Shown here: positions 9,061 to 17,676 of the stretch, one piece after another
How the letters are laid out: every line of letters starts with the position of its first letter
Position numbering within the stretch: the first letter of the stretch is position 1
NCBI RefSeq assembly: GCF_040822085.1
Contig: NZ_CP162006.1
Span: 3,844,001-3,908,000, forward strand
DNA: 64,000 bases
Reading direction: 5' to 3'
From: Rhodoferax sp. WC2427
GTDB taxonomy: Bacteria > Pseudomonadota > Gammaproteobacteria > Burkholderiales > Burkholderiaceae_C
Made by a program: the position numbers and the translations under genes
Notes under the pieces: generated by a model
Database searches by the model: none
Told to the model about the DNA's origin: nothing
What the model saw: the letters and a program-made list of their open reading frames with translations, nothing else

Positions 9061-10551
9061 TCAATGTGCGTCGACCATCTTGGCGGCGGCAATAGCCTCT
9101 TCGGCCCCGCCCTTGGCGCCATTGAAATACAGGTTCAACGCCACCGCCGCGATGGATGCCAGCAAGATGCCGGACTCAATCAACGGATGCAGGCCGTGCG
9201 GCATCCACTGTTTGAAGTTGGGTGCAATCAGCGGCACCATGCCGACACCGATGGAAATGGCCACGATCAGCGCATTGAAACGGTTGCTTTTGAAGTCCAC
9301 CCCGCCCAGGATGCGGATGCCGGTGGCAGCCACCATGCCAAACATCACCAGCCCCGCGCCGCCCAACACCACCGTGGGCAGGGATTCGACCAGCGCCGCC
9401 ATCTTAGGCAACAGGCCCAATAAGATCAGCAGCAAGCCCCCGGCCACGCAGACAAATCGGCTCTTCACCCCGGTCACCGCCACCAGCCCCACGTTTTGCG
9501 AAAAGCTGGTGTAGGGGAAGGTGTTGAAGATGCCGCCGATCAGCGTGCCCAGGCCATCGGTGCGCAGGCCGCGGGTGAGCGCGGCCTGGTCCACCCGGCG
9601 CCCGGTCATGTCGCCCAGCGCCAGAAACATGCCGGTGGACTCGATCATCACCACCACCATCACCAGCGACATGGTCAGGATCAACACCGGGTCGAACACC
9701 GGCAGTGCGATCTCGAACGGCAGCACCAGGTCAAACCAGGCGGCCTTGCCCACCTTTTCAAAGGTCATCAGCCCCAGCGCGCTAGCCACCACCCCACCCG
9801 CCACAATGCCGAGCAGCACCGAGATGTTGGCAAAAAAGCCCTTGGCGTACTTGGCGATCAACAAAATCGTCACCAGCACCAGGGCGGCAATGCCCACGCC
9901 GGTGAGGTTGGCGTACTTGGGATTGGGCACGCTGGGCGCAATGGCCAGGCCGGTGGGCACCGGCGGCAGCGGCGAGCCGGGTGCGGTGGCCACGGCGGCG
10001 GCGTTGGCCAGCCACTGGGCGTGGTCGGGGTTCACCACGCTGGGCGCAGTGGGGCCAAACGGGTTGCCAAAAATCCAGTTGATGCCCACGCGCATCAGGC
10101 TGATGCCAATGACCGCGATGATGGTTCCGGTGACCACCGGCGGAAAAAACCGCAGCAGGCGGCTCACCAACGGCGCAATCACAATAGACACCACGCCTGC
10201 GCCGATCACCGAACCAAACACCAGCCCTGCCCCCTCGGGCCCGGGAAAGCTGTTGGCCATGGCCACCATGGGGGCCACCGACGCAAAGGTCACGCCCATC
10301 ATCACCGGCAGCCGGATGCCAAACCACTGCGTGGCCCCCAGCGCCTGGATCAGCGTCACCAGGCCGCAGCAAAACAGATCGGCCGAAATCAGCATGCCCA
10401 CCTGCTCCGGGCTGAGCTTGAGCGCGCGGCCCACAATCAGCGGCACGGCCACGGCACCGGCATACATCACCAGCACGTGCTGCAGGCCCAGAGCGGTGAG
10501 CTGCGAGGCGGGCAGGCGTTCTTCTACGGGGTCTGGCAAGGTAGGCGACAT
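9061..10551 (-). CDS. NCS2-family xanthine/uracil-type nucleobase permease
   Basis: A 496-residue polytopic inner-membrane symporter that takes up purines (xanthine or urate) or uracil with a cation. The N-terminus LGLQHVLVMYAGAVAVPLIV is typical of NCS2. The family signature region includes QNVGLVAVTGVKSRFVCV followed by GGAGLVMFGMVAATGIRIL. About 12-14 hydrophobic segments are visible. The start at 10551 is chosen because it immediately precedes the conserved region; a longer frame to 10686 has no family support. It is divergent from glcD. The substrate cannot be fixed; no purine-degradation genes are nearby. Confidence 0.87.
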   Translation of the reverse strand: MSPTLPDPVEERLPASQLTALGLQHVLVMYAGAVAVPLIVGRALKLSPEQVGMLISADLFCCGLVTLIQALGATQWFGIRLPVMMGVTFASVAPMVAMANSFPGPEGAGLVFGSVIGAGVVSIVIAPLVSRLLRFFPPVVTGTIIAVIGISLMRVGINWIFGNPFGPTAPSVVNPDHAQWLANAAAVATAPGSPLPPVPTGLAIAPSVPNPKYANLTGVGIAALVLVTILLIAKYAKGFFANISVLLGIVAGGVVASALGLMTFEKVGKAAWFDLVLPFEIALPVFDPVLILTMSLVMVVVMIESTGMFLALGDMTGRRVDQAALTRGLRTDGLGTLIGGIFNTFPYTSFSQNVGLVAVTGVKSRFVCVAGGLLLILLGLLPKMAALVESLPTVVLGGAGLVMFGMVAATGIRILGGVDFKSNRFNALIVAISIGVGMVPLIAPNFKQWMPHGLHPLIESGILLASIAAVALNLYFNGAKGGAEEAIAAAKMVDAH

Positions 10552-10704
10552 CGGCGGACTCTCAGGTAAATGGAGGAATGCGCCTGTAAAGCAGGAAACA
10601 GGCCAGGCACCGCGGTAGATTTCTGCAACGCCTGCCACCAGAAATTTCAGCTCGCGCGACGGTCTGCGGTGCTTATAGTCTCCCACCCGCCGCCCCTACA
10701 CACT

Positions 10705-12198
10705 ATGCACACCTCCACCCTCGAAGACCGCCCCCAGGTGCTCAGCCGCCGTGCCGAGGTGGCCAACGCCCTGGCCGCCGCCCTGCCCCACCACGCCATC
10801 CTGTCGCGTCCCGAAGACACCACGCCCTATGAGTGCGACGGCCTCACCGCCTACCGCGCCCAGCCGCTGGTGGTGGTGCTGCCCGAAACCGAGGCCCAGG
10901 TGGCGGCGGTGCTGCAGATCTGCCACCGCCTCAACGTGCCCGTGGTGGCCCGCGGCGCAGGCACGGGTTTGTCGGGCGGGGCCATGCCGCACACCCTGGG
11001 CGTGACGCTGTCGCTGGCCAAGTTCAACCGCATCCTGGATGTGGACCCGCTGGCCTGCACCGCCACCGTGCAGTGCGGCGTGCGCAACCTGGCCATCAGC
11101 GAGGCGGCCGCGCCCCATGGCCTGTACTACGCCCCCGACCCCAGCAGCCAGATCGCCTGCACCATCGGCGGCAACGTGGCCGAAAACTCCGGCGGCGTGC
11201 ACTGCCTGAAGTACGGCCTCACCCTGCACAACGTGTTGCGGGTGCGCGGCTTCACCGTGGACGGCGAGGCGGTGGAATTCGGTTCGGAGGCGCTGGACGT
11301 GCCCGGCCTGGACCTGCTGCCGCTCATCATCGGCAGCGAGGGCATGCTGGCCGTGGCCACCGAGGTCACCGTCAAGCTCATCCCCAAGCCGCAGATCGCC
11401 CGCTGCATCATGGCCAGCTTTGACACGGTCGAGGCCGCAGGCAACGCCGTGGCCAGCGTGATTGCCGCAGGCATCATCCCCGCCGGGCTGGAGCTGATGG
11501 ACAAGCGCATGACCGCCGCCGTAGAAGACTTTGTGCACGCCGGGTACGACCTGAACGCCGCCGCCATCCTGCTGTGCGAAAGCGACGGCACGCTGGAAGA
11601 GGTGGAAGAAGAAATCAACCACATGCGCAGCGTGCTGGAGGCCAACGGTGCCTCCGGCATCGCCATCAGCCGCGACGAGGCCCAGCGCCTGAAGTTCTGG
11701 AGCGGCCGCAAAAACGCTTTTCCGGCCTCTGGCCGCATCAGCCCCGACTACATGTGCATGGACTCCACCATTCCGCGCAAGAAGCTGGCCGAAATTTTGC
11801 GCGCCATCGAGGCCATGGAGGCGCAGTACGGCCTGGCCTGCGCCAATGTATTCCACGCGGGCGACGGCAACCTGCACCCGCTGATCCTGTTCGATGCCAA
11901 CGACCCCGACCAACTGCACCGCTGCGAACTGTTTGGCGCCGACATTCTGGAAACCAGCGTGCGCCTGGGCGGCACCGTCACCGGCGAGCACGGCGTGGGC
12001 GTGGAAAAGCTCAACTCCATGTGCGTGCAGTTCAGCGCGCCCGAGCGCGAGCAGATGTTTGCCCTCAAACGTGCTTTTGACCCGGTGGAGCTGCTGAATC
12101 CCGGCAAAGTCATCCCCACCCTGCAGCGCTGCGCCGAATACGGCAAGCTCACCGTGCTGCGCGGCATGCTGCCCTTCCCCCATTTGCCAAGGTTCTGA
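10705..12198 (+). CDS. glcD: Glycolate oxidase subunit GlcD (FAD-linked)
   Basis: The FAD-binding catalytic subunit of glycolate dehydrogenase, which oxidises glycolate to glyoxylate. It is 497 residues long. An FAD_binding_4 (PCMH-type) domain occupies the N-terminal half (VVARGAGTGLSGGAMP; PDPSSQIACTIGGNVAENSG), and the C-terminal FAD-oxidase domain holds NVFHAGDGNLHPLILFD and TGEHGVGVEK. The ATG at 10705 gives the usual N-terminus. Its stop overlaps the glcE start by one base (TGATG), indicating translational coupling in a glcDEF operon. No GlcC regulator lies beside it. Confidence 0.95.
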   Translation: MHTSTLEDRPQVLSRRAEVANALAAALPHHAILSRPEDTTPYECDGLTAYRAQPLVVVLPETEAQVAAVLQICHRLNVPVVARGAGTGLSGGAMPHTLGVTLSLAKFNRILDVDPLACTATVQCGVRNLAISEAAAPHGLYYAPDPSSQIACTIGGNVAENSGGVHCLKYGLTLHNVLRVRGFTVDGEAVEFGSEALDVPGLDLLPLIIGSEGMLAVATEVTVKLIPKPQIARCIMASFDTVEAAGNAVASVIAAGIIPAGLELMDKRMTAAVEDFVHAGYDLNAAAILLCESDGTLEEVEEEINHMRSVLEANGASGIAISRDEAQRLKFWSGRKNAFPASGRISPDYMCMDSTIPRKKLAEILRAIEAMEAQYGLACANVFHAGDGNLHPLILFDANDPDQLHRCELFGADILETSVRLGGTVTGEHGVGVEKLNSMCVQFSAPEREQMFALKRAFDPVELLNPGKVIPTLQRCAEYGKLTVLRGMLPFPHLPRF

Positions 12199-13283
12199 TG
12201 ACCACCCAAGACCCCGTTTTACAGCGCCTGATCGACCAGGTGCGCAGCGCCACCAAGCCCCTGGACATCCAGGGCGGCAACACCAAGCATTTCTACGGCG
12301 AAATGGCCCACGGCGAGGTGCTGGACATGCGCCCTTTAAACGGCATCAGCAGCTACGAACCCACCGAGCTGGTGGTCACCGTGCGGGCGGGCACCCGCCT
12401 GGCCGAACTGGAAGCCCGGCTGGCCGAAAAAGGCCAGTGCCTGCCCTTCGAGCCGCCGCGTTTCGGCCCGGACGGCACGGTGGGCGGCATGGTGGCCGCA
12501 GGTTTGTCCGGCCCGTCGCGCGCCGCCGTGGGCTGCGTGCGCGACTACGTGCTGGGCACCACGGTGCTCAACGGCCAGGGCGAGGTGCTGGCCTTTGGCG
12601 GCCAGGTGATCAAGAACGTGGCCGGGTACGACGTGTCGCGGGTGATGGCCGGGTCGCTGGGCGTGCTGGGGGTCCTCTGCGAGGTGTCGCTCAAGGTATT
12701 GCCCATCGCCACCGCCACCGCCACGCAGGTGTTTGCCATGGACGAAGCCGCCGCACTCAAGCAACTCAGCGCCTGGGCTGGCCAGCCCCTGCCCATCAAT
12801 GCCAGCGCCTGGCACCACGGCCAGTTGCACCTGCGGCTGGCGGGGGCGCAGGCCGCCGTCACCGCGGCCTGCGCCACATTAGGCGGCACGGTGGTGGAGC
12901 GGGAAATCGCCGCCAGCTGGTGGGACAGCGTGCGCGACCACCAGCATGCCTTCTTCCGCCTCGACAACACGCAGCTGGCCAAGGGTGAGCAACTGTGGCG
13001 CCTCTCGGTGCCCGCCACCACCCCGCCGCTGGACCTGCCGGGCGTGCAGTTCATCGAATGGGGCGGGGCCCAGCGCTGGCTGCGCGGCATTGCCACGGCC
13101 AAACAGGTGCGCGCCGCAGCGGCCCAGGCAGGCGGCCATGCCACGCTGTTCCACGCCGCCGCGCCGCGGGCGCAGATCTTCACGCCGCTGTCCGCCCCGC
13201 TACAGCGCATCCATAAGGGCCTGAAAACCGCCTTCGACCCCCGGGGGATCTTCAACCCCGGTCGCCTCTATCCAGGCCTGTGA
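12198..13283 (+). CDS. glcE: Glycolate oxidase subunit GlcE
   Basis: The second FAD-binding subunit of the glycolate dehydrogenase complex, 361 residues. The PCMH-type FAD domain contains RFGPDGTVGGMVAAGLSGPS and VIKNVAGYDVSRVMAGSLG, and the C-terminus ends FDPRGIFNPGRLYPGL as usual for GlcE. It starts within the glcD stop codon and ends three bases before glcF, so the three subunits are almost certainly co-translated. It lacks the C-terminal catalytic cap of GlcD, as expected. Confidence 0.94.
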   Translation: MTTQDPVLQRLIDQVRSATKPLDIQGGNTKHFYGEMAHGEVLDMRPLNGISSYEPTELVVTVRAGTRLAELEARLAEKGQCLPFEPPRFGPDGTVGGMVAAGLSGPSRAAVGCVRDYVLGTTVLNGQGEVLAFGGQVIKNVAGYDVSRVMAGSLGVLGVLCEVSLKVLPIATATATQVFAMDEAAALKQLSAWAGQPLPINASAWHHGQLHLRLAGAQAAVTAACATLGGTVVEREIAASWWDSVRDHQHAFFRLDNTQLAKGEQLWRLSVPATTPPLDLPGVQFIEWGGAQRWLRGIATAKQVRAAAAQAGGHATLFHAAAPRAQIFTPLSAPLQRIHKGLKTAFDPRGIFNPGRLYPGL

Positions 13284-13286
13284 ACT

Positions 13287-14522
13287 ATGCAAACCAATCT
13301 CTCGCCTGAATTCAAGAACACCGCCGACGGCCAGGCCGCCGAGGCGATTTTGCGCAAATGCGTGCACTGCGGCTTCTGCACCGCCACCTGCCCCACCTAC
13401 CAGCTGCTGGGCGACGAGCTGGACGGCCCGCGGGGCCGCATCTACCTGATGAAACAGGTGCTGGAAGGGGCCGAGGTCACCCGCAGCACCCAGCTGCACC
13501 TGGACCGCTGCCTGACCTGCCGCAACTGCGAATCCACCTGCCCCAGCGGCGTGGAATACGGCCAGCTGGTGGACATCGGGCGGCGCATCGTCGACGCCCG
13601 GGTAGAGCGCCCCACGCTGGAAAAAGCCGCCCGCTGGCTGCTCAAGGAAGGCCTGACCTCGCCGCTGTTTGCCCCGGCCATGAAGACCGGCCAGGCACTG
13701 CGCCCGCTGCTGCCCCCGGTGCTGAAGAAAAAAGTGCCCGTCTCGGCCCCCGCCAGGCCCTGGCCCACCCGCGAGCATGCCCGCAAGGTGCTGATGCTGA
13801 CCGGCTGCGTGCAGCCCGCCATGATGCCCAACATCAACAGCGCCACCGCCCGCGTGCTGGACGCCGCAGGCATCCAGACCCTGGTAGCCGACAAGGCCGG
13901 TTGCTGCGGCGCCCTGCGCAGCCACCTGGGCGACCACGCGGGTGGCCTGGACGACATGCGTCGCAACATCGACGCCTGGTGGCCGCTGCTGCAGGCCCAG
14001 AAGCCCGAGGCCATCGTGATGAACGCCAGCGGCTGCGGCGTGATGGTCAAGGACTACGGCCACGCCCTGGCCGCCGACCCGGCCTATGCCCACAAGGCCG
14101 CCCTTATCAGCGAACTGACCCGCGACCTGAGCGAGCTGCTGCCCGATCTGGTGGAAGCCCTGCGCGACAAGGTCAAGGTCGGTGCCGACAGCCCATCTCA
14201 GCACTTGGCGTTCCACCCGCCCTGCACCCTGCAACATGGCCAAAAGCTGCGCGGCGGGGTGGAGAAGCACCTGGGGGCGCTGGGCTTTACCGTGCAAATC
14301 GCCGGGTCCGAAAGCCATTTGTGCTGCGGCTCGGCGGGCACCTACTCGGTGCTGCAGCCCACGCTGTCCACCCAGTTGCGCGACCGCAAGCTGCAGAACC
14401 TGGAGCCTTTGGGCGCACAGGTCATCGTCTCGGCCAACATTGGCTGCATCCAGCACTTGCAAAGCGGCACGGCCACACCAGTCAAGCACTGGGTGGAAGT
14501 GTTGGACGCAGCCATTCTTTAA
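13287..14522 (+). CDS. glcF: Glycolate oxidase iron-sulfur subunit GlcF
   Basis: The electron-transfer subunit (411 residues) that passes electrons from GlcDE to the quinone pool. Two ferredoxin-type 4Fe-4S motifs are near the N-terminus: CVHCGFCTATCP and CLTCRNCESTCP. Two CCG-type domains follow, with CCGALRSH and CCGSAGTYS. All cluster ligands appear present. It is the last gene of the operon; the sequence from 14529 to the neighbouring osmC stop is one copy of the palindromic repeat family. Confidence 0.95.
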   Translation: MQTNLSPEFKNTADGQAAEAILRKCVHCGFCTATCPTYQLLGDELDGPRGRIYLMKQVLEGAEVTRSTQLHLDRCLTCRNCESTCPSGVEYGQLVDIGRRIVDARVERPTLEKAARWLLKEGLTSPLFAPAMKTGQALRPLLPPVLKKKVPVSAPARPWPTREHARKVLMLTGCVQPAMMPNINSATARVLDAAGIQTLVADKAGCCGALRSHLGDHAGGLDDMRRNIDAWWPLLQAQKPEAIVMNASGCGVMVKDYGHALAADPAYAHKAALISELTRDLSELLPDLVEALRDKVKVGADSPSQHLAFHPPCTLQHGQKLRGGVEKHLGALGFTVQIAGSESHLCCGSAGTYSVLQPTLSTQLRDRKLQNLEPLGAQVIVSANIGCIQHLQSGTATPVKHWVEVLDAAIL

Positions 14523-14528
14523 GCCCAA

Positions 14529-14580
14529 TAGGCCTCTCACGCTGATGGAATGGGCGTAAGAAGCTATTAAAAATGTAGCA
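14529..14580. repeat. Palindromic repeat copy B
   Basis: It spans from TAGGCCTCTCACGCTGATGG to a right half with GCGTAAGAAGCTATT and ends in TAGCA at 14580. The terminal TAGCA directly abuts the stop codon (TCA on the plus strand) of the convergent osmC gene. Confidence 0.7.
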
Positions 14581-14985
14581 TCAATCCACCAGCGCGGTGG
14601 CCACGCTGATGTCGCCTTCCAGCACCCGGTGGATCGGGCATTTGTTGGCGATCTCCAGCAACTTGGCGCGGTCTTCGGCGGTGATGTCGCCCTCGATGTG
14701 CAGGCTGCGCTGGAGCTGGTAGCGCACCCGGCCGTCCTCGGTTTTGCCCTCCACGTGGGTGATGTCCACCCGCAGGTCGGTCACGGCCAGCTTGCGGCGG
14801 CGGATGTACAGCTCCAACGTGAGCACGGTGCAGGCGGCCAGGGCCGAATCCAGCAGATCGTGCGGGTCGGGCGCCAGGTCGTCGGAGCCCAGGGGTTTGT
14901 CCACGTCGGCATGCCAGGCGTGGTGGCCGTTGGTGAGGGTGGTGAGTGCGCCTTGGGCGCGGTGCAAGCGGGCTTGGATGGGCAT
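14581..14985 (-). CDS. OsmC-family protein
   Basis: A 134-residue OsmC/Ohr-type protein. Members reduce organic peroxides with paired cysteines. The first Cys lies in SALAACTVLTLELY, in the usual helix position, and the second in NKCPIHRVLEGD near the C-terminus. The start at 14985 (MPIQARLHRAQG) is preferred over a longer frame because it begins the first family strand. It is divergent from rpoH with 168 bp between them. Function as a hydroperoxide reductase is likely but not certain, since many OsmC paralogues are uncharacterised. Confidence 0.85.
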   Translation of the reverse strand: MPIQARLHRAQGALTTLTNGHHAWHADVDKPLGSDDLAPDPHDLLDSALAACTVLTLELYIRRRKLAVTDLRVDITHVEGKTEDGRVRYQLQRSLHIEGDITAEDRAKLLEIANKCPIHRVLEGDISVATALVD

Positions 14986-15074
14986 GGTGGCATTCTGTAA
15001 GGTGGATGGGTAGAGGCACTGTACAACCCCCCATGGAACTTCACGCCCCGTCTCCACTCCTAGTAATTACCCGT

Positions 15075-15088
15075 ATTGCAAGTGCAAT
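15075..15088. promoter_or_regulatory. Small inverted repeat between osmC and rpoH
   Basis: ATTGCA-AG-TGCAAT is a perfect 14-bp palindrome, 10 bp upstream of CIRCE and 90 bp upstream of the osmC start. Size and base content fit a MarR/Lrp-type operator. No such regulator is adjacent, so this is only a candidate. Confidence 0.25.
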
Positions 15089-15097
15089 AAAGCGTAC

Positions 15098-15124
15098 TTA
15101 GCACTCGGACCCATAGAGTGCTAA
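15098..15124 (+). promoter_or_regulatory. Perfect CIRCE element (HrcA operator)
   Basis: TTAGCACTC (15098-15106), nine bases, then GAGTGCTAA (15116-15124): an exact match to the CIRCE consensus TTAGCACTC-N9-GAGTGCTAA. It lies 29 bp upstream of the rpoH ATG, so the repressor HrcA should control this sigma factor. Confidence 0.92.
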
Positions 15125-15127
15125 TAT
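15098..15127 (+). promoter_or_regulatory. Candidate rpoH sigma-70 promoter overlapping CIRCE
   Basis: A possible -35 TTAGCA (15098-15103) and -10 TAATAT (15122-15127) are 18 bp apart. Both fall on the CIRCE arms, which would let HrcA block polymerase. The -35 box is a weak match. Confidence 0.4.
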
Positions 15128-15153
15128 TCGCTCTTAGAGAAAAGGAATCTGGT

Positions 15154-16095
15154 ATGAACCTTCAAACTGGAACGATGTCCTCCGCGCTGGCCGCCCCCAA
15201 CCCCTGGGCGATGGTGCCGCCGCTAGGCAACCTCGACGCATATATTTCGGCAGTCAACCGCATGCCCATGCTCACGCTGGAGCAAGAGCAGCAGTTCGCC
15301 CGCCAACTCAAGAACGACCACGATGTCGAGGCCGCCGGAAAGCTGGTGATGTCCCACCTGCGCCTGGTCGTTTCAGTGGCCCGCCAGTACCTGGGCTATG
15401 GCCTGCCGCATGGCGACCTGATCCAGGAAGGCAACGTCGGCCTGATGAAAGCTGTGAAGCGCTTCGACCCTGACCAGGGCGTGCGCCTGGTCAGCTACGC
15501 GCTGCACTGGATCAAGGCCGAGATGCACGAGTACATCCTGAAAAACTGCCGCATGGTCAAGGTGGCCACCACCAAGGCGCAGCGCAAGCTGTTCTTTAAC
15601 TTGCGGTCGATGAAGCAGGGTTTCAAGTCCGACTCGGCTGCGGCCGATGCCGGTACCCACCGCGAGACGCTGAGCGAGTCCGAAATCGACTCCATGGCCA
15701 CCCAGCTCAAGGTCAAACGTGAAGACGTGATCGAGATGGAAACCCGCTTGTCGGGCGGAGACGTGATGCTGGACCCGGGCCCGAGCGACGACGGCGAAGA
15801 CAGCTACGGCCCCATCGCCTACCTGGCCGACACCCACCAGGAGCCTACCGCCCTGCTGGAAGCCCGCGACCGCGACTACCTGGCGGGCGACGGCATCCAA
15901 ACGGCCCTGGACGGCCTGGACGACCGCAGCCGCCGGATTGTGGAAGAGCGCTGGTTGAAAGTGGCCGACGACGGCTCGGGCGGCATGACGCTGCACGATC
16001 TGGCCGCGGTCTACGGTGTGAGCGCCGAGCGCATTCGCCAGATCGAAACCGCCGCCATGAAGAAGATGAAAAAGTCGCTGGCCGAGTACGCCTGA
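15154..16095 (+). CDS. rpoH: Heat-shock RNA polymerase sigma factor RpoH (sigma-32)
   Basis: Directs RNA polymerase to heat-shock promoters. The 313 residues carry region 1.2 (MPMLTLEQEQQFARQL), region 2 (DLIQEGNVGLMKAVKRFDP; YALHWIKAEMHEYI), the RpoH box QRKLFFNLR and region 4 (YGVSAERIRQIETAAMKK). The ATG at 15154 has a Shine-Dalgarno AAAGGAA 6 bp upstream; an upstream GTG at 15118 falls inside the CIRCE element and is rejected. A perfect CIRCE overlaps the promoter, so HrcA repression links the two heat-shock circuits. A bidirectional terminator follows. Confidence 0.96.
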   Translation: MNLQTGTMSSALAAPNPWAMVPPLGNLDAYISAVNRMPMLTLEQEQQFARQLKNDHDVEAAGKLVMSHLRLVVSVARQYLGYGLPHGDLIQEGNVGLMKAVKRFDPDQGVRLVSYALHWIKAEMHEYILKNCRMVKVATTKAQRKLFFNLRSMKQGFKSDSAAADAGTHRETLSESEIDSMATQLKVKREDVIEMETRLSGGDVMLDPGPSDDGEDSYGPIAYLADTHQEPTALLEARDRDYLAGDGIQTALDGLDDRSRRIVEERWLKVADDGSGGMTLHDLAAVYGVSAERIRQIETAAMKKMKKSLAEYA

Positions 16096-16126
16096 ACACG
16101 CGCCTGATCACACGGTCAGCTCCATG

Positions 16127-16153
16127 AAAAAAGGACCTCACGGTCCTTTTTTT
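16127..16153. terminator. Bidirectional rho-independent terminator (rpoH / sco1)
   Basis: An A-run with GGACC (to 16137), loop TCAC, then GGTCC and seven T. It serves convergent rpoH (+) and sco1 (-), whose stop codon is embedded at its edge. Confidence 0.85.
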
Positions 16154-16763
16154 ACGCCTTCTGCTTGAGCAGCAGCTTCAAATCCCCGGCCAGCGCGGCC
16201 GCACCGCCGCCGTAGCGGACGTACAGGCGCAAACGGCCTTGCGTGTCATACACGTAGCTGCCCGCGGAATGGTCCATGGTGTAGCTGGTGGGCGTAGGGC
16301 CGTCCACTTTCTTGTAGTAGGCCTTGTAGTCTTTGGCCACTTTGGCCAACTGCTCGGGCGTGGGGACCAGCGCCAGGAACGTAGGATCGAAGTTGGCCAT
16401 GTAGGCCTTGAGCACCTCGGGCGTGTCGCGGGCCGGGTCTACCGTGATGAAGATGCCTTGCAGTTTGTCGCCATCCGCGCCCAGGGATTTTTTGACCTCG
16501 GCCAGCTCGGCCATGGTGGTGGGGCACACGTCAGGGCACTGGGTGTAGCCAAAGAACACCACCACCAACTTGCCCGCAAAGTCTTTGATGCTGCGCGGCT
16601 GGCCGGTGTGGTCGGTGAGTTGGAAGTCTTTGGCGTAATCGGCCCCGGTCAGGTCGATCGCGGCAAACTTGGGCGCCGTCTCGGAACAAGCAACAAATAG
16701 GCCGCTAGCGCTTATAGCAAGTGCGTAAGCAGCTATTTTTTTAATAGCATCACGTTTGGACAT
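16152..16763 (-). CDS. Sco1/SenC-family copper chaperone for cytochrome oxidase
   Basis: A periplasmic, probably membrane-anchored thioredoxin-fold protein that delivers copper to the CuA site of CoxB. The 203 residues carry the copper-binding CPDVCP motif (GYTQCPDVCPTTM) and a downstream histidine in YTMDHSAGSY. The start at 16763 gives a lipoprotein signal with lipobox LFVAC. Residues 6-24 of this signal (AIKKIAAYALAISASGLF) are encoded by a copy of the dispersed palindromic repeat, which is very unusual. It starts one base after the ctaB stop and is the last gene of the cox biogenesis cluster. Confidence 0.93.
   Translation of the reverse strand: MSKRDAIKKIAAYALAISASGLFVACSETAPKFAAIDLTGADYAKDFQLTDHTGQPRSIKDFAGKLVVVFFGYTQCPDVCPTTMAELAEVKKSLGADGDKLQGIFITVDPARDTPEVLKAYMANFDPTFLALVPTPEQLAKVAKDYKAYYKKVDGPTPTSYTMDHSAGSYVYDTQGRLRLYVRYGGGAAALAGDLKLLLKQKA
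16695..16749. repeat. Palindromic repeat copy C, inside the sco1 signal peptide
   Basis: AAATAGGCCGCTAGCGC at the left and GCGTAAGCAGCTATT, ending TAGCA (16749), at the right. It lies wholly within the sco1 reading frame on the opposite reading direction from copies H, I and J. Confidence 0.8.
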
Positions 16764-16764
16764 A

Positions 16765-17676
16765 TCAGAGCACGTAGTGGTCCAGCAACAGCGCCGCAAA
16801 CAAGGCGCTAAGGTGGATGAGGGAGAAACGGAAGGTTTTGCGTGCCAGCGCATCCGAGTAGTGGCGCCACAGCGCAAAGGCGTAGCCGCAAAAGCCCAGG
16901 CTCAAAACCACCGCCACGGCCAGGTACAGCCAGGAGCTCATGCCATAGATGAAGGGCATCAGGCAGCCCGCGAACAGCACCAAGGTGTACAAAAAGACCT
17001 GCAGACGGGTGAACTCGTTGCCGTGCGTGACCGGCAGCATGGGCAGGCCGGACTTGCGGTAGTCCTCCACCCGGTACAGGGCCAGCGCCCAGAAGTGCGG
17101 CGGGGTCCACAGGAAGATGATCAAGAACAGAATCAGCGCCTCGGGGCCGACGTTGTCGGTCATGGCGGCCCAGCCCAACACCGGCGGCATGGCCCCTGAG
17201 GCCCCGCCGATGACGATGTTTTGCGGCGTCAGCGGTTTCAAAATCATGGTGTAGACCACGGCGTAACCCACAAAGGTAGCAAAGGTCAGCCACATGGTCA
17301 GCGGGTTGACCCACACATACAGCAGCACCGAACCGGCCAGGCACAGCACGGCCGAAAACAGCAGCGTTTGCCAGTCTTGCAGCTCGTTGCGCGCCGTGGG
17401 CCGCCAGGAGGTGCGTTTCATGCGCGAATCGATGCCCTTTTCCACCAGGCAGTTGAAGGCAGCAGCAGCACCCGCCACCAGCCAGATGCCCAGGCAGGCG
17501 ATCAGCCCCCTTTGGGCCTCTGCCCAGGTGGGCACGCCGGGCACGGCCAGCACCATGCCGATCAGCGCGCAGAACACGATGAGCTGGATCACGCGCGGCT
17601 TGGTCAGCGCGTTGAACTGCCGCAGACGCGACGGCAGGCTGGTCACGGACGGGGCGGTGGATTCAACAGCACTCAT
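16765..17676 (-). CDS. ctaB: Protoheme IX farnesyltransferase (heme O synthase)
   Basis: An integral-membrane prenyltransferase that farnesylates heme B to heme O for cytochrome oxidase. The 303 residues contain the UbiA-type aspartate-rich motif [15 protein letters not shown] and the second loop [12 protein letters not shown], plus [14 protein letters not shown] typical of CtaB/CyoE. About nine membrane helices are visible. Its start overlaps the ctaA stop by four bases (ATGA), so heme O and heme A synthases are translationally coupled. Confidence 0.95.
   Translation of the reverse strand: MSAVESTAPSVTSLPSRLRQFNALTKPRVIQLIVFCALIGMVLAVPGVPTWAEAQRGLIACLGIWLVAGAAAAFNCLVEKGIDSRMKRTSWRPTARNELQDWQTLLFSAVLCLAGSVLLYVWVNPLTMWLTFATFVGYAVVYTMILKPLTPQNIVIGGASGAMPPVLGWAAMTDNVGPEALILFLIIFLWTPPHFWALALYRVEDYRKSGLPMLPVTHGNEFTRLQVFLYTLVLFAGCLMPFIYGMSSWLYLAVAVVLSLGFCGYAFALWRHYSDALARKTFRFSLIHLSALFAALLLDHYVL

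Noticed and set aside
9010..9423. 137-residue frame on the plus strand
   Set aside because: Beyond the first 17 codons it is the antisense of the conserved permease C-terminus; kept only as a possible remnant.
15118..15153. GTG start for rpoH at 15118
   Set aside because: It falls within the CIRCE element and would be upstream of the likely transcription start.
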